Positions 1-7,866 of a stretch of DNA of 64,000 bases are shown one piece after another. The DNA lies in contig NZ_VDUZ01000035.1 in the NCBI RefSeq assembly GCF_008039615.1, forward strand, positions 1-64,000, read 5' to 3'. The notes under the pieces were generated by a model. The model was not told the DNA's origin, made no database searches, and was given only the letters and a program-made list of their open reading frames with translations. A program made the translations under genes and the position numbers. This DNA comes from Vineibacter terrae. Lineage in GTDB: Bacteria > Pseudomonadota > Alphaproteobacteria > Reyranellales > Reyranellaceae. The stretch's first letter is position 1; every line of letters begins with the position of its first letter.

Positions 1-71
1 TTGCTACGATCCGTCCTCAGCAGGGGCTCGATCACCGACCATTGCTCATCACTCAGCGGCCGCCTGTTCAT
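1..71 (-). CDS. IS5-type transposase, N-terminal fragment at window edge
   Basis: Reading the minus strand from an ATG at 71 gives MNRRPLSDEQWSVIEPLL, the hallmark start of IS5-family transposases (DUF4096-type N-terminal domain, normally followed by a DDE catalytic domain). Only 23 residues lie inside the window; the rest runs off the left edge, so intactness cannot be judged. The gene belongs to the insertion element whose end lies at about 156. Family assignment rests on this short but characteristic motif. Confidence 0.75.
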   Translation of the reverse strand, partial: MNRRPLSDEQWSVIEPLLRTDRS

Positions 72-156
72 TGCTGCAACTCACGCAAAGAACAGCTTTG
101 AATCAAATTTCATTCCGAGTGACAAGTGAGATGTGACTCGGTTTGAAAACAGGCCC
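1..156 (-). mobile_element. end of an IS5-family insertion sequence
   Basis: The transposase start at 71 is followed outward by about 85 non-coding bases ending in a sequence that reads inward as GGGCCTGTTTTCAAACC, which resembles an IS5-group terminal inverted repeat. The next bases on the plus strand are TAG within CTAG, a target type (TNA or CTAG) used by IS5 subgroups. The other end lies outside the window, so the terminal repeat pair and target duplication cannot be confirmed. Confidence 0.6.
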
Positions 157-920
157 TAGTACTGCACGCGCGAGGTCACGGCGCCGTCGACGATGAAGTT
201 GGCGCCGCTCACGAAGCTCGCGCGCCGGCTCGACAGGAAGGCGACGGCATCGGCGACCTCGTCGGGCCGGCCCATGCGGCCCATCGGGTTGCGCGCCAGC
301 ATGCGCTGGTAGCGCTCGCTGTTGGCGTCGCGCTGGCGGCCCCAGGTGTTGCCGTCCTCCAGGATCGTGCCGGGCGACACCATGTTCACCCGCACGCCCT
401 TGGGCGCGAGATCGACGGCCAGCGACTTCACCAGCGGCACCAGCGCCGCCTTCACCGAGCGGTAGGGTTGCGTCGGGCCCGACACCTCGACCAGCGACAC
501 CGTTCCGATCACGGTGATGGAGCCGCCGGGGGCGCTCTTCTCCAGGTGCGGCCGCACCAGGCGCAGCGCGTTCACCGTCGAGACCAGGTCGATCTCGATG
601 CTGCGCCGCCAGCCCTCGGCCGAATCCTCGATGCCCAGCGCGCTGACATTGGCGACGAAATGATCGAGGCCGCCATTGGCCGCGGCGAAGCCGTCGATCC
701 AGGCCTTCAGCGCCGGCTCATCGGTGACGTCCAGCGCCGTGCCCGTCACCTTGCCGCCGGCTTCCTTCCACGCCACCTCGCGCTGCTGCACCAGCGCCGC
801 GTCGCGGGCGCAGAAGCCCACCGTCGCGCCCTCGGCGACGAACGTATCCACAATGGCCCGGCCGATGCTCTTGCTGCCGCCCGTGACCAGCACGCGCTGG
901 CCCTTCAATCCAAGATCCAT
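156..920 (-). CDS. SDR family oxidoreductase
   Basis: A 254-residue short-chain dehydrogenase/reductase, a cytosolic NAD(P)-dependent Rossmann-fold enzyme of unknown substrate. Seen: cofactor glycine motif TGGSKSIG at residues 13-20, Ser142, and the catalytic Tyr153-x3-Lys157. I start at the ATG at 920 (MDLGLKGQ), because an upstream in-frame ATG at 1007 would add a 29-residue tail lacking family features. The usual NNAG motif is replaced by ANVSA. It is divergent from a second SDR at 1010 across about 90 bp. Its stop codon coincides with the end of an insertion sequence, so the last residues (VQY) are set at that junction; the length is normal for the family. Confidence 0.85.
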   Translation of the reverse strand: MDLGLKGQRVLVTGGSKSIGRAIVDTFVAEGATVGFCARDAALVQQREVAWKEAGGKVTGTALDVTDEPALKAWIDGFAAANGGLDHFVANVSALGIEDSAEGWRRSIEIDLVSTVNALRLVRPHLEKSAPGGSITVIGTVSLVEVSGPTQPYRSVKAALVPLVKSLAVDLAPKGVRVNMVSPGTILEDGNTWGRQRDANSERYQRMLARNPMGRMGRPDEVADAVAFLSSRRASFVSGANFIVDGAVTSRVQY

Positions 921-1009
921 GATTGCCCCCGCGAATGGGTTTGCGAGACGGGAAGGGGCGCCTATAACAGGCGCCCCAACGGCCGGCATGAAACAGGGGT
1001 GGCGCACGC

Positions 1010-1777
1010 ATGTCCAAGATATTCGACCTAGCCGGCAAGGTGGCGCTGGTGACGGGCGCCTCGTCGGGGCTGGGCCTGCATTTCGCCCGCACGTTGGCGG
1101 CCAGCGGCGCGGCCGTGGCGGTGACGGCGCGCCGGCGCGAGCGCCTGGACACGCTGGTGGATACGTTGCGCGCCGGCGGCGGCAAGGCGGCGGCCGTGGC
1201 GATGGACGTGATGTCGGGCGAGTCGATCCGGGCCGGCTATGCCGAGGCTGAGGCGGCGCTGGGACCGATCGATGTCGTGGTCAACAATGCCGGCATCTCG
1301 ATCGTGAAGTCGGCGCTGACGATGCCCGAGTCGGAATGGGACGAGGTGGTGAACACCAACCTGCGCGGCGCCTGGCTGGTGGCGCAGACGGCGGCGCAGC
1401 GCATGGTGGCGGCGAAGCGCAGCGGGCGCATCATCAACATCGCCTCGATCCTGGGCCTGCGCACCATCGGCCAGGTCGCGCCCTACAACGCCGCCAAGGC
1501 CGGCCTGCTGCATCTGACACGGGCGCTGGCGATGGAGTGGGCACGGCACGGCATCCAGGTGAATGCCATCTCGCCGGGCTACATCGAGACCGAGATGAAC
1601 GATGCGTTCTGGAAGACGCCGGCCGGCCTGCGCCTGATCGAGCGCATTCCGCAGCGGCGCCTGGGCAAGCCGGAGAACCTCGATGGCGCGCTGCTGCTGC
1701 TGGCCTCAGAAGCCGGCGCCTTCATGACCGGCGCCAACATCGTGGTCGACGGCGGCCATACGGTCAGCACGCTGTGA
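1010..1777 (+). CDS. SDR family oxidoreductase (glucose/3-oxoacyl-type)
   Basis: A complete 255-residue classical short-chain dehydrogenase/reductase. Seen: TGASSGLG cofactor motif at 15-22, NNAG at 92-95, Ser146 and Tyr159-x3-Lys163, and a C-terminal IVVDGGHT segment typical of the family. It probably interconverts a hydroxyl and a keto group using NAD(P)H in the cytosol; the substrate cannot be read from sequence. It is transcribed away from the other SDR and the two may share a promoter region at 921-1009. A strong hairpin follows the stop codon. Confidence 0.9.
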   Translation: MSKIFDLAGKVALVTGASSGLGLHFARTLAASGAAVAVTARRRERLDTLVDTLRAGGGKAAAVAMDVMSGESIRAGYAEAEAALGPIDVVVNNAGISIVKSALTMPESEWDEVVNTNLRGAWLVAQTAAQRMVAAKRSGRIINIASILGLRTIGQVAPYNAAKAGLLHLTRALAMEWARHGIQVNAISPGYIETEMNDAFWKTPAGLRLIERIPQRRLGKPENLDGALLLLASEAGAFMTGANIVVDGGHTVSTL

Positions 1778-1783
1778 GATACG

Positions 1784-1813
1784 GCTCGGGCGGCCGATCG
1801 AGGCCGCCCGAGC
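1784..1813. terminator. 12-bp perfect hairpin after SDR gene
   Basis: The arms GCTCGGGCGGCC (1784-1795) and its exact complement (1802-1813) enclose a 6-base loop, starting 6 bases after the SDR stop codon. No T-run follows, so it is a terminator-like stem that could serve the SDR gene and the convergent lipoprotein gene. Confidence 0.6.
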
Positions 1814-1843
1814 GATCACCCGCGGACTGTCCGCGGCGCCGGA

Positions 1844-2083
1844 TCAATAGTAGCGGTCGCGGTAATAGCGACGCTTGGGCGGGGCCGTAGCCGCGCCGAC
1901 GCCGGCGCCGATCGCGCCGCCGATCAACGCACCGGGCAGCGGCCCCATATCCGTCGCGCTGCCGACCACGGCACCGGTGCCGGCGCCGATCGCGCCGCCG
2001 GTCACGGCACGCTGGCCCCAGGTGTCGCCGCAGGCTGCGGCCAACACGGCGACGATGGACAAGGCCATTGCATTCTTGATCAT
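1844..2083 (-). CDS. small glycine-zipper lipoprotein
   Basis: A 79-residue predicted lipoprotein. The start at 2083 (MIKNAMAL) is chosen because it is preceded by a strong ribosome binding site (AAGGAGGGAG) and begins directly with a lipoprotein signal ending LAAAC at Cys18. Two glycine-rich stretches (GGAIGAGTGAVVG and GGAIGAGVGAA) form glycine zippers as in outer-membrane lipoproteins of the Pcp/SlyB or YMGG/OmpA-like type. The C-terminus is basic and tyrosine-rich (RRYYRDRYY). The function is probably envelope integrity, by analogy only. Confidence 0.7.
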   Translation of the reverse strand: MIKNAMALSIVAVLAAACGDTWGQRAVTGGAIGAGTGAVVGSATDMGPLPGALIGGAIGAGVGAATAPPKRRYYRDRYY

Positions 2084-2224
2084 CACTCCCTCCTTGGACA
2101 CGCCGGCTGTGAGCAAGCACCGGCGCGCCGTCAGCACGTTGAACGTGGGAGGTAATCTGGTCAGCGCCGGGGTATCATCATGACCAAAACAGGATCGTTT
2201 GGCCGCAATTCGCCTTGATTCAAG

Positions 2225-3229
2225 TCATCGCAAGGAACGCTCGAAGAAGTCGAGCACGCCGGCGCTGATCTCGGCGTGAATGGCACGGCGGTCGATGCCG
2301 GGCCCGTCGCGGCAGATGTCCGCCACGACGCCGTAGTCGCACGCCGCGAGAAATATCAGGTGCTCGCCGGGCACGACCTGGTATTCGGGCTTGCGCCCGA
2401 GATTCTCCGCGATCCACTCCTCGCTGAAGGGATGGCGGATCGCGCTGTCGCTGGCGGCGCGGTAGATCAGCACCGGCTTGGTCACGGTCTGCAGCGTCTT
2501 GCGCGAGAACATGAAGCCCCATCCGGGCGCCATGATCACGGCCGCCTTCACCCGCGCATCCGGTGTCTGCTTCCAGTCCGGGCGCTCGATGCGCACCTTG
2601 CCTTCGAGCCCGCCGCTGCAGGCGACGCCGTCGTCAGGGTTGGTCTGGCAGTACTCGGTGAGCCGCTTGAAGTCCGGCTCCGCGCCCAGCACCGTCAGGG
2701 CGGTGAAGCCGCCGGCGGAAAAGCCGATCATGCCGATCTTGTCCCGATCGACCATCGCACCGAACACGGGATCGGCGAGCACGCCATCGATGACGCGCGC
2801 GACGTGGCGCGAACGGCCGACGAGCTGCAGATCGGAATGGGTGCCGGAGGAGTCTTCGTTGTTGTCGTGCGGATGCCTGAGGGTGGCGACGATGTAGCCG
2901 CGCGCGGCGAGGTACTCAGCCAGATCATGCATCCCGAACGGCTCGCCAAAGCTGCCGTGCGAGATCACGATCAGCGGCCGGCGTCCGGGGACGGGCGCCG
3001 CATCCTTGCGGGCATTGATCTCATAGATCCCGTACATGTTCCACGGCTCGGGCGCCAGCTGCGTGGGGTACCACACCTGGGTCCGGATCCCGGCCGGCTC
3101 GAACTCGTCCTTGTAGACGGCCTCGCGCATGCCGACCTTGAAGGGCACCTTGGAAGGCGTCTGCGCCCCGGCGTGCGCCGACAGCAGCACCGACAAGGCG
3201 GCGAGGAGGATGGCGATTCTACCCAGCAT
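2225..3229 (-). CDS. secreted alpha/beta hydrolase, predicted dienelactone-hydrolase type
   Basis: A 334-residue protein with a cleavable signal peptide (about residues 1-22, ending AGA-Q), hence exported. It has an alpha/beta-hydrolase core: oxyanion-region HGSFG at 91-95, nucleophile elbow GFSAGG with Ser171, and a late PGEHLIF segment that can supply the catalytic His. It resembles the predicted dienelactone hydrolase group (COG4188) or PAF-acetylhydrolase-like esterases; the substrate is unknown. It is a paralogue of the next gene (shared YPT/YPA, SHG-G, SDLQL/TDLQL and SAGGF blocks) and is the last gene of a three-gene minus-strand run. I start at 3229 rather than the longer frame because the signal peptide begins there. 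Confidence 0.8.
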   Translation of the reverse strand: MLGRIAILLAALSVLLSAHAGAQTPSKVPFKVGMREAVYKDEFEPAGIRTQVWYPTQLAPEPWNMYGIYEINARKDAAPVPGRRPLIVISHGSFGEPFGMHDLAEYLAARGYIVATLRHPHDNNEDSSGTHSDLQLVGRSRHVARVIDGVLADPVFGAMVDRDKIGMIGFSAGGFTALTVLGAEPDFKRLTEYCQTNPDDGVACSGGLEGKVRIERPDWKQTPDARVKAAVIMAPGWGFMFSRKTLQTVTKPVLIYRAASDSAIRHPFSEEWIAENLGRKPEYQVVPGEHLIFLAACDYGVVADICRDGPGIDRRAIHAEISAGVLDFFERSLR

Positions 3230-3258
3230 GCGGCGTGCTCCAGACCAGGCCCGCGGGC

Positions 3259-4233
3259 TCAATCCCGACCGAGGCTGCGATCGAAGAAATCCTGAATCTC
3301 GGCATTCATACGGCGCAGCCGGCGAGGCCGGTCGACCCCGGACGCGTCGCGGCACAGGCCGCCCGGCGTCGAGCGCCGGCAGGGCGATACGAACACGAAA
3401 TGACCGCCCGGCACCACCGCATACTCCGGCGGCCGCGGCAGGACGCGGCGCAGCCTTTCCTCATTGAACGGATGGCGCACGACGTCGTCGGCCTCGGCGC
3501 GATAGAGCCGTATCGCGGCGGCGACATCGGCCAGGCCCTTGCGGTCGAAGAAGATGCCGTAGGCGGGGGCCAGCAGCACGGCGGCGCGCACGCGCCGGTC
3601 GTGCACGGCCGTCCAGTCCGGGCGCAGGCGCTGGATGCCGCCGCGCCGCATCCAGCCGCAGAAGCCGCTGTCGTGCTCGGCCTGGGCGCAATGCGCCGGT
3701 CCCAGCGCGAAGTTCGGCTCGCCGCCGATCACGACCAGGGCGGCGAAGCCACCGGCCGAGTAGCCGACGATGCCGATGCGCGCCCTGTCGATCAGGGGCC
3801 CGAAGGTCGGATGCGCCAGCAGCGCATCGATGCTGCGCCCGATGTGGCGGGGCCGCCCCAGCAGCTGCAGGTCGGTGCCGGGTCCGCTGCGGTCGGCTGC
3901 ATTGTCGTAGGGATGCAGCGGCGCAGCGACGATGATGCCGCTCGACGCCAGGTGCAGGATCAGGTCACGGTGGTTCAGCGGCACGCCGCCGGAGCCATGC
4001 GACAGCATCACCAGGCGATGGCGCCCCGGCGCCGGCGCGGCAGCGACCGCGGCCGGCTCGCCGTCTTCGGTGACGCCATTCTCCATCGCCGGGTACCACA
4101 CGGTCAGCGGTATCGCCGGCTCGCCGGGCAAATCGGCGACCGCGATGGTCCGGGCGCCGACCGGAAGCTGCGCTGCGGCCGTGCCGACGACCAGGCAGAG
4201 CGCGAGCGCGGCGGCAGCCAGCAGCGCCTGCAT
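3259..4233 (-). CDS. secreted alpha/beta hydrolase, paralogue of its neighbour
   Basis: A 324-residue exported hydrolase: signal peptide at residues 1-21 (cleavage near AAA-Q), SHGSGG at 78-83, nucleophile elbow GYSAGG with Ser159, and a C-terminal PGGHFVF block for the His. It is the same family as the gene at 2225, so the pair arose by tandem duplication. It starts 3 bases after the stop of the PLP enzyme gene upstream, which implies translation from one mRNA. An esterase, lactonase or amidase role is possible; nothing in the sequence fixes the substrate. Confidence 0.8.
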   Translation of the reverse strand: MQALLAAAALALCLVVGTAAAQLPVGARTIAVADLPGEPAIPLTVWYPAMENGVTEDGEPAAVAAAPAPGRHRLVMLSHGSGGVPLNHRDLILHLASSGIIVAAPLHPYDNAADRSGPGTDLQLLGRPRHIGRSIDALLAHPTFGPLIDRARIGIVGYSAGGFAALVVIGGEPNFALGPAHCAQAEHDSGFCGWMRRGGIQRLRPDWTAVHDRRVRAAVLLAPAYGIFFDRKGLADVAAAIRLYRAEADDVVRHPFNEERLRRVLPRPPEYAVVPGGHFVFVSPCRRSTPGGLCRDASGVDRPRRLRRMNAEIQDFFDRSLGRD

Positions 4234-4236
4234 GCC

Positions 4237-5373
4237 TTACCAGCCGTTGATCCGGTCGTAGGTCGCCACGACGGCGCGGCCGTCGCTCTGCTCGCTGTCG
4301 ATCACGTAGTAGCGGTCATAGGCGGCGGCGGTGATGCAGGCGTGGTTGGGCCATACCCGCACCTTGCTGCCGATGGGGAGCTTGTCATAGGGCAGCGGCG
4401 CATCGGCCTGCACGAAGCCGTGCTCCTGCGAGCAGGCCACCACCGCCAGATCGGCCACCGGCGCATCCTTGATGAAGCCGTAGCCGGCCTTGGGCATGAA
4501 CTCCTGGGCGCTGATATCCTTGCTCAGCGCCAGCGCCCCGGCGTCGATCAGCAGCTGGTTGCGGTGCGGGTAGTGGCCGATCACGGATGCCATCACCGAC
4601 AGCGCGATGTCGCCTGAGCCGCACGAGCCGATGCCGGCCTGGTCGAGATCGTTGAACACGAACACGCCCGGGCGCATCTCGGTGATGCCGTCGAAGTGGC
4701 GGGCGTGCATGGCGGTCGGGGTCGAGCCCGCGCTGACGATCGGGCAGGGAATGCCGGCGTCGCGCAGGGCCTGCGCCGCCGTGACCACCGCCAGCCGCTC
4801 CTGCTCGGCGACCTTGGCGATGCCGTCGGGCGTGTTCTCGTGATAGGAATGACCGGCATGTGTCATCACGCCCGCCAGCTCGACATTGGCTGCGCCGTGC
4901 AGGATACGTGCGATATCGATCAGGTCCGGCAGCCCGGGATAGGGCAGCCCGGCGCGGCCGCCACCGCTGTCGATCTCGATGAAGACCGAGAAGCTGTCGC
5001 CGGCCTTGGCCGCTTCGGCGATGGCGCGCGCGACGGGCATGTTGTCGGTCACGACGCGCAGGTTGGTGCCGCCGCGGCGCAGCTGCGTGACCGCGGCCAG
5101 CTTCGAGGGCACGATGCCGACGCCGTACAGGATGTCCTTGAAGCCGCCGGCCGCGAAATACCTGGCCTCGGCCAGGGTCGAGACCGTGATACGGCCATCG
5201 AATGCGGCGGTGGCGAGTCGGCCGACCTCGACCGACTTGGCGGTCTTCAGGTGCGGGCGCAGCTGGACGCCTGCCGGCTTGAGGCGATCGGTCATGCGAC
5301 GGACATTGCGCCGCAGGACTGCGCGATCGAGGATGAGGCAAGGTGTCGGCAGGGTGTCGAGCGTGTCCGTCAT
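4237..5373 (-). CDS. DSD1-family fold-III PLP enzyme (D-serine dehydratase / D-threonine aldolase type)
   Basis: A 378-residue protein of the alanine-racemase-like fold. It begins LPTPCLILD, and Lys43 in RPHLKTAK is the expected Schiff-base lysine for pyridoxal phosphate. Near the C-terminus, His344-Ala-Cys346 (PNHAC) matches the metal site of this family. A His/Cys pair is the arrangement I know from zinc D-serine dehydratases, whereas D-threonine aldolases usually have His/Asp, so D-serine or a similar D-hydroxy amino acid is the likelier substrate (inference). The start at 5373 is the first ATG that gives the canonical N-terminus. It is the first gene of an operon with two secreted hydrolases. 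Confidence 0.85.
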   Translation of the reverse strand: MTDTLDTLPTPCLILDRAVLRRNVRRMTDRLKPAGVQLRPHLKTAKSVEVGRLATAAFDGRITVSTLAEARYFAAGGFKDILYGVGIVPSKLAAVTQLRRGGTNLRVVTDNMPVARAIAEAAKAGDSFSVFIEIDSGGGRAGLPYPGLPDLIDIARILHGAANVELAGVMTHAGHSYHENTPDGIAKVAEQERLAVVTAAQALRDAGIPCPIVSAGSTPTAMHARHFDGITEMRPGVFVFNDLDQAGIGSCGSGDIALSVMASVIGHYPHRNQLLIDAGALALSKDISAQEFMPKAGYGFIKDAPVADLAVVACSQEHGFVQADAPLPYDKLPIGSKVRVWPNHACITAAAYDRYYVIDSEQSDGRAVVATYDRINGW

Positions 5374-5421
5374 GCCGGCATTTCGCCACGCCACGGCGCG
5401 GCAGCGCAAACGAAAAAGCGG

Positions 5422-5964
5422 ATGGGTCAGATGCCGATCGAGAACGAACGCAAGCTCGTGCTGCGCGACCCCGAGGGCCGGCTGGAGCAGGCGCTGGCCG
5501 CCGCCTGCCCACCCTGGACCCGGCGCGCCATCCGGCAAGCCTATCTCGATGCGCCGGGCCTGCGCATCCGGCGCTTCGAAACGCCTGACGCGGTGGAGCA
5601 TATCTTCTCCTTCAAGCGTCCTATCGGCGCCGAGATGGTCGAGATCGAGACGACGGTATCGGAGGTCGACTTCCAGCGCCTGTGGACCTTGCGCGGCGAG
5701 ACGCTCGAGAAGGTACGCTTCCACCTCGCCGCCGGCGACTGCGGCTGGGACGTCGACTTCTTCAAGGTCGAAGGCCGCACCTACTTCGCGCTGGCCGAGG
5801 TCGAGATGCCCGCCGGACGGGACGATCCACCCGAGACGCCGGCGATCCTGGCCCCCCATGTGATCCTGCTCGTGCCCCGCGGCGATGAGCGCTTCGCCTC
5901 CAAGAAGCTCGCCGATCCCGACTACGCCACCCGGCAGATGCAGGCGGTGCTGGGCACGGGGTAG
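5422..5964 (+). CDS. CYTH domain-containing protein
   Basis: A 180-residue CYTH (CyaB/thiamine triphosphatase) domain protein. Seen: the signature ExExK as Glu7-Asn-Glu9-Arg-Lys11, then a string of acidic and basic strands (EIETTVSE, EVDFFKVEG, ALAEVEMP) that line the triphosphate tunnel. Family members hydrolyse inorganic triphosphate or nucleotide triphosphates, or make cAMP; a tripolyphosphatase-like role is most common in bacteria. The start could also be the ATG at 5431; neither has a strong ribosome binding site. It is divergent from the PLP enzyme gene, 48 bp away. Confidence 0.8.
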   Translation: MGQMPIENERKLVLRDPEGRLEQALAAACPPWTRRAIRQAYLDAPGLRIRRFETPDAVEHIFSFKRPIGAEMVEIETTVSEVDFQRLWTLRGETLEKVRFHLAAGDCGWDVDFFKVEGRTYFALAEVEMPAGRDDPPETPAILAPHVILLVPRGDERFASKKLADPDYATRQMQAVLGTG

Positions 5965-5978
5965 GGGGCTCAGGGGTC

Positions 5979-6049
5979 GGGCCGCGCCGCTCCAGCGGCG
6001 CCTCTTCGGTTTTACGTTGCTGAAGAGCGCCGCTGGAGCGGCGCGGCCC
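5979..6049. repeat. long imperfect hairpin between convergent genes
   Basis: The arm 5979-6007 pairs with 6022-6049 over 28 base pairs with a single bulged base; the first 22 bases are perfectly complementary (arm begins GGGCCGCGCCGCTCC). The loop is 14 bases. It lies between the convergent CYTH and NrtR-like genes, so it can end transcription from both sides. It looks like one of the mobile-type palindromic units found elsewhere in the window, but I see no second copy of this sequence here. Confidence 0.7.
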
Positions 6050-6057
6050 GGCCAGGA

Positions 6058-6765
6058 CTAGATCGTGCGGTCGAAGAACACGGTGCGGTGGTCGGGCTTG
6101 ACCCGCCAGAGCTGGGCTGGCCGGTTGCTGGCCGCGCGCCGCTCGCCTTCGACCGGCTCGAGGAAGTCGACCTCGGCGATGCGCTTGCGGAACGCCGACT
6201 TGTCGAGCTTGCGGTCCAGCAGCTGCTCGTAGACGCGCTGCAGGTCGGGCAGGGTGAACTTCGCCGGCAGCAGGTGCACCGGCAAGGTCGTGTACTCGAC
6301 CTTGGCCCGCACGCGCCCGATGGCGGCGGCCAGGATCCGGGCGTGGTCGAACGCCAGGGTCGGCGCCACCGATGTGCCCACGATCGGCCACCATGACGCG
6401 GCATCGGCGTTGCGCCCGTGCCGCGGCTCGAGCCGGTCGGACGCGATCAGGGCGACATAGGCGACCGTCGCCGACCAGCCGCGCGGATCACGCTTGGCAT
6501 CGCCGTAGCTGCCCAGCTGCTCGAGGTAGGGCGTCTCGATGCCTGCCTTGTCGAGCAGGACGCGGCGCGCCGCACCTTCCAGCGAGATGTCGTCGGGCCG
6601 GATGAAGCCGCCGGGCAGCGCCCAGCGGCCGGCATGCGGCGGCTCGGCGCGGCGCACCAGCAACGCCTGCAGGCTGTCGTCGCGCAGCGTGAGGATCGTC
6701 ACGTCGACCGTGAGCAACGGCCGCTCGGCAGGCGCCGGGACCGGTCCGGTTTGAGGCTGCTTCAT
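6058..6765 (-). CDS. nrtR: NrtR-like Nudix-related transcriptional regulator
   Basis: A 235-residue protein with an N-terminal Nudix-fold domain (about 15-150) and a C-terminal winged-helix region (about 155-235, with FTLPDLQRVYEQLL and KSAFRKRI). The Nudix box at 52-76 is degenerate: the region starts GGFIRP but the catalytic REUxEE core is replaced (RV at 68-69, DK at 72-73), so hydrolysis is unlikely and it should sense a nucleotide. That architecture is the NrtR family, regulators of NAD metabolism that bind ADP-ribose. It is divergent from an SPFH gene and an NAD-kinase-like gene, with repeated TTAGTT/AACTAA half-sites in between, so it probably controls both itself and them. Confidence 0.8.
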   Translation of the reverse strand: MKQPQTGPVPAPAERPLLTVDVTILTLRDDSLQALLVRRAEPPHAGRWALPGGFIRPDDISLEGAARRVLLDKAGIETPYLEQLGSYGDAKRDPRGWSATVAYVALIASDRLEPRHGRNADAASWWPIVGTSVAPTLAFDHARILAAAIGRVRAKVEYTTLPVHLLPAKFTLPDLQRVYEQLLDRKLDKSAFRKRIAEVDFLEPVEGERRAASNRPAQLWRVKPDHRTVFFDRTI

Positions 6766-6778
6766 GGCGCCATCCTAC

Positions 6779-6843
6779 TTAGTTCTCATTATATTCTAAG
6801 ATAAATATTTTATATAACTAAGTTAGTTGATATTTACAACTAA
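6779..6843. promoter_or_regulatory. AT-rich divergent regulatory region with four TTAGTT/AACTAA half-sites
   Basis: This stretch is far more AT-rich than its surroundings. TTAGTT occurs at 6779-6784 and 6823-6828, AACTAA at 6816-6821 and 6838-6843. AACTAA-G-TTAGTT is a perfect 13-base palindrome (6816-6828), and TTAGTTG-N7-CAACTAA is a perfect inverted repeat (6823-6843). Lying between the NrtR-like regulator and the SPFH gene, these are the obvious candidate operators. The match to published NrtR motifs was not checked. Confidence 0.65.
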
Positions 6844-6886
6844 GGCCATTACATTGAGGCCGTGAACCCTTCCGCAGGAGGCGACG

Positions 6887-7852
6887 ATGTTCGGCGTCCG
6901 GTTCCTCAAGACCCAGCCGACCCAGTACGTGATCCGCTATCGCAACGGCCAGCGCGTCAGCGCCGGCACGGGACTGTCCTTCTTCTATTTCGCGCCGGCG
7001 ACGTCGCTGGTGGTGGTGCCGACGGCCAGCGGCGACTCACCCTTCATCTTCGAGGAGACCACCGCCGACTGGCAGATGGTGAGCATCCAGGGTCAGCTCA
7101 CCTGGCGCATCGCCCAGCCCGAGCGCATCGCCGAGCTGATGGATTTCACGTTGAATGCCGCCGGCCGCTACGCCTCGGAGGACCCGCAGAAGCTGCCGCA
7201 GCGGCTGCTCGACCGGCTGCAGGCGTCGCTCAAGACCGAGATCCGCGCGCTGCCGCTGGGCCAGGCGCTGGCGGTCGGCGATGCGCTGGCGGCGCGCGTC
7301 GGCGGCAGCCTGGGCGCTGATCCCGTGGTCACCGCGCTGGGGCTCGAGATCCTGGGGTTCTCGATCCTGGCGATCAAGCCCAAGCCCGAGACGGCACGGG
7401 CGCTGGAGGCCGAGGCGCGCGAGGCGCTGCTGAAGCGGGCCGACGAGGCGATCTATGCCCGCCGCAACGCCGCCGTCGAGCAGGAGCGGGCGATCAAGGA
7501 GAATGAGCTGCGCACCGAGATCGCGGTGCAGGTCAAGCGCCAGGAGATCGCCGAAGCCGACATGGTGGGCAGGATCACGCTGGAGGAGAAGAACGCCCGC
7601 CTGGTCGAGCTCGCCACCGCCAACGCACGCCAGGAGGCGGAAGCCAAGGCGCACGGCATTGAAGCCTTGATGCGGGCGGCGGCCAGCGTCGATCCACGGG
7701 TGCTGGAGGCGCTCGCCACATCGGGCATGCGGCCCGAGCAGACGATCGCCGCCGCCTTCCGCGACCTGGCCGGCAATGCCGGCAAGATCGGCCAGCTCAA
7801 TGTCTCGCCCGACCTGCTGGGCGAGCTTCTGAGCCGGCCCCAGCCGGCGTAG
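6887..7852 (+). CDS. SPFH (band 7/stomatin-like) domain protein
   Basis: A 321-residue protein, start at ATG 6887 after a clear GCAGGAGG ribosome binding site. Residues about 20-175 form an SPFH domain (QYVIRYRNGQ, QGQLTWRI, LGLEILGFSI), followed by a long charged Ala/Glu/Lys-rich helical stretch (about 180-265) that in this superfamily drives oligomerisation. There is no N-terminal membrane helix or signal peptide, so it is either cytosolic or membrane-associated through partners. It is the first gene of a two-gene operon with an NAD-kinase-like protein (14 bases apart), divergent from the NrtR-like regulator. The function is unknown. Confidence 0.85.
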   Translation: MFGVRFLKTQPTQYVIRYRNGQRVSAGTGLSFFYFAPATSLVVVPTASGDSPFIFEETTADWQMVSIQGQLTWRIAQPERIAELMDFTLNAAGRYASEDPQKLPQRLLDRLQASLKTEIRALPLGQALAVGDALAARVGGSLGADPVVTALGLEILGFSILAIKPKPETARALEAEAREALLKRADEAIYARRNAAVEQERAIKENELRTEIAVQVKRQEIAEADMVGRITLEEKNARLVELATANARQEAEAKAHGIEALMRAAASVDPRVLEALATSGMRPEQTIAAAFRDLAGNAGKIGQLNVSPDLLGELLSRPQPA

Positions 7853-7866
7853 AAGGGGAGGTGGCG

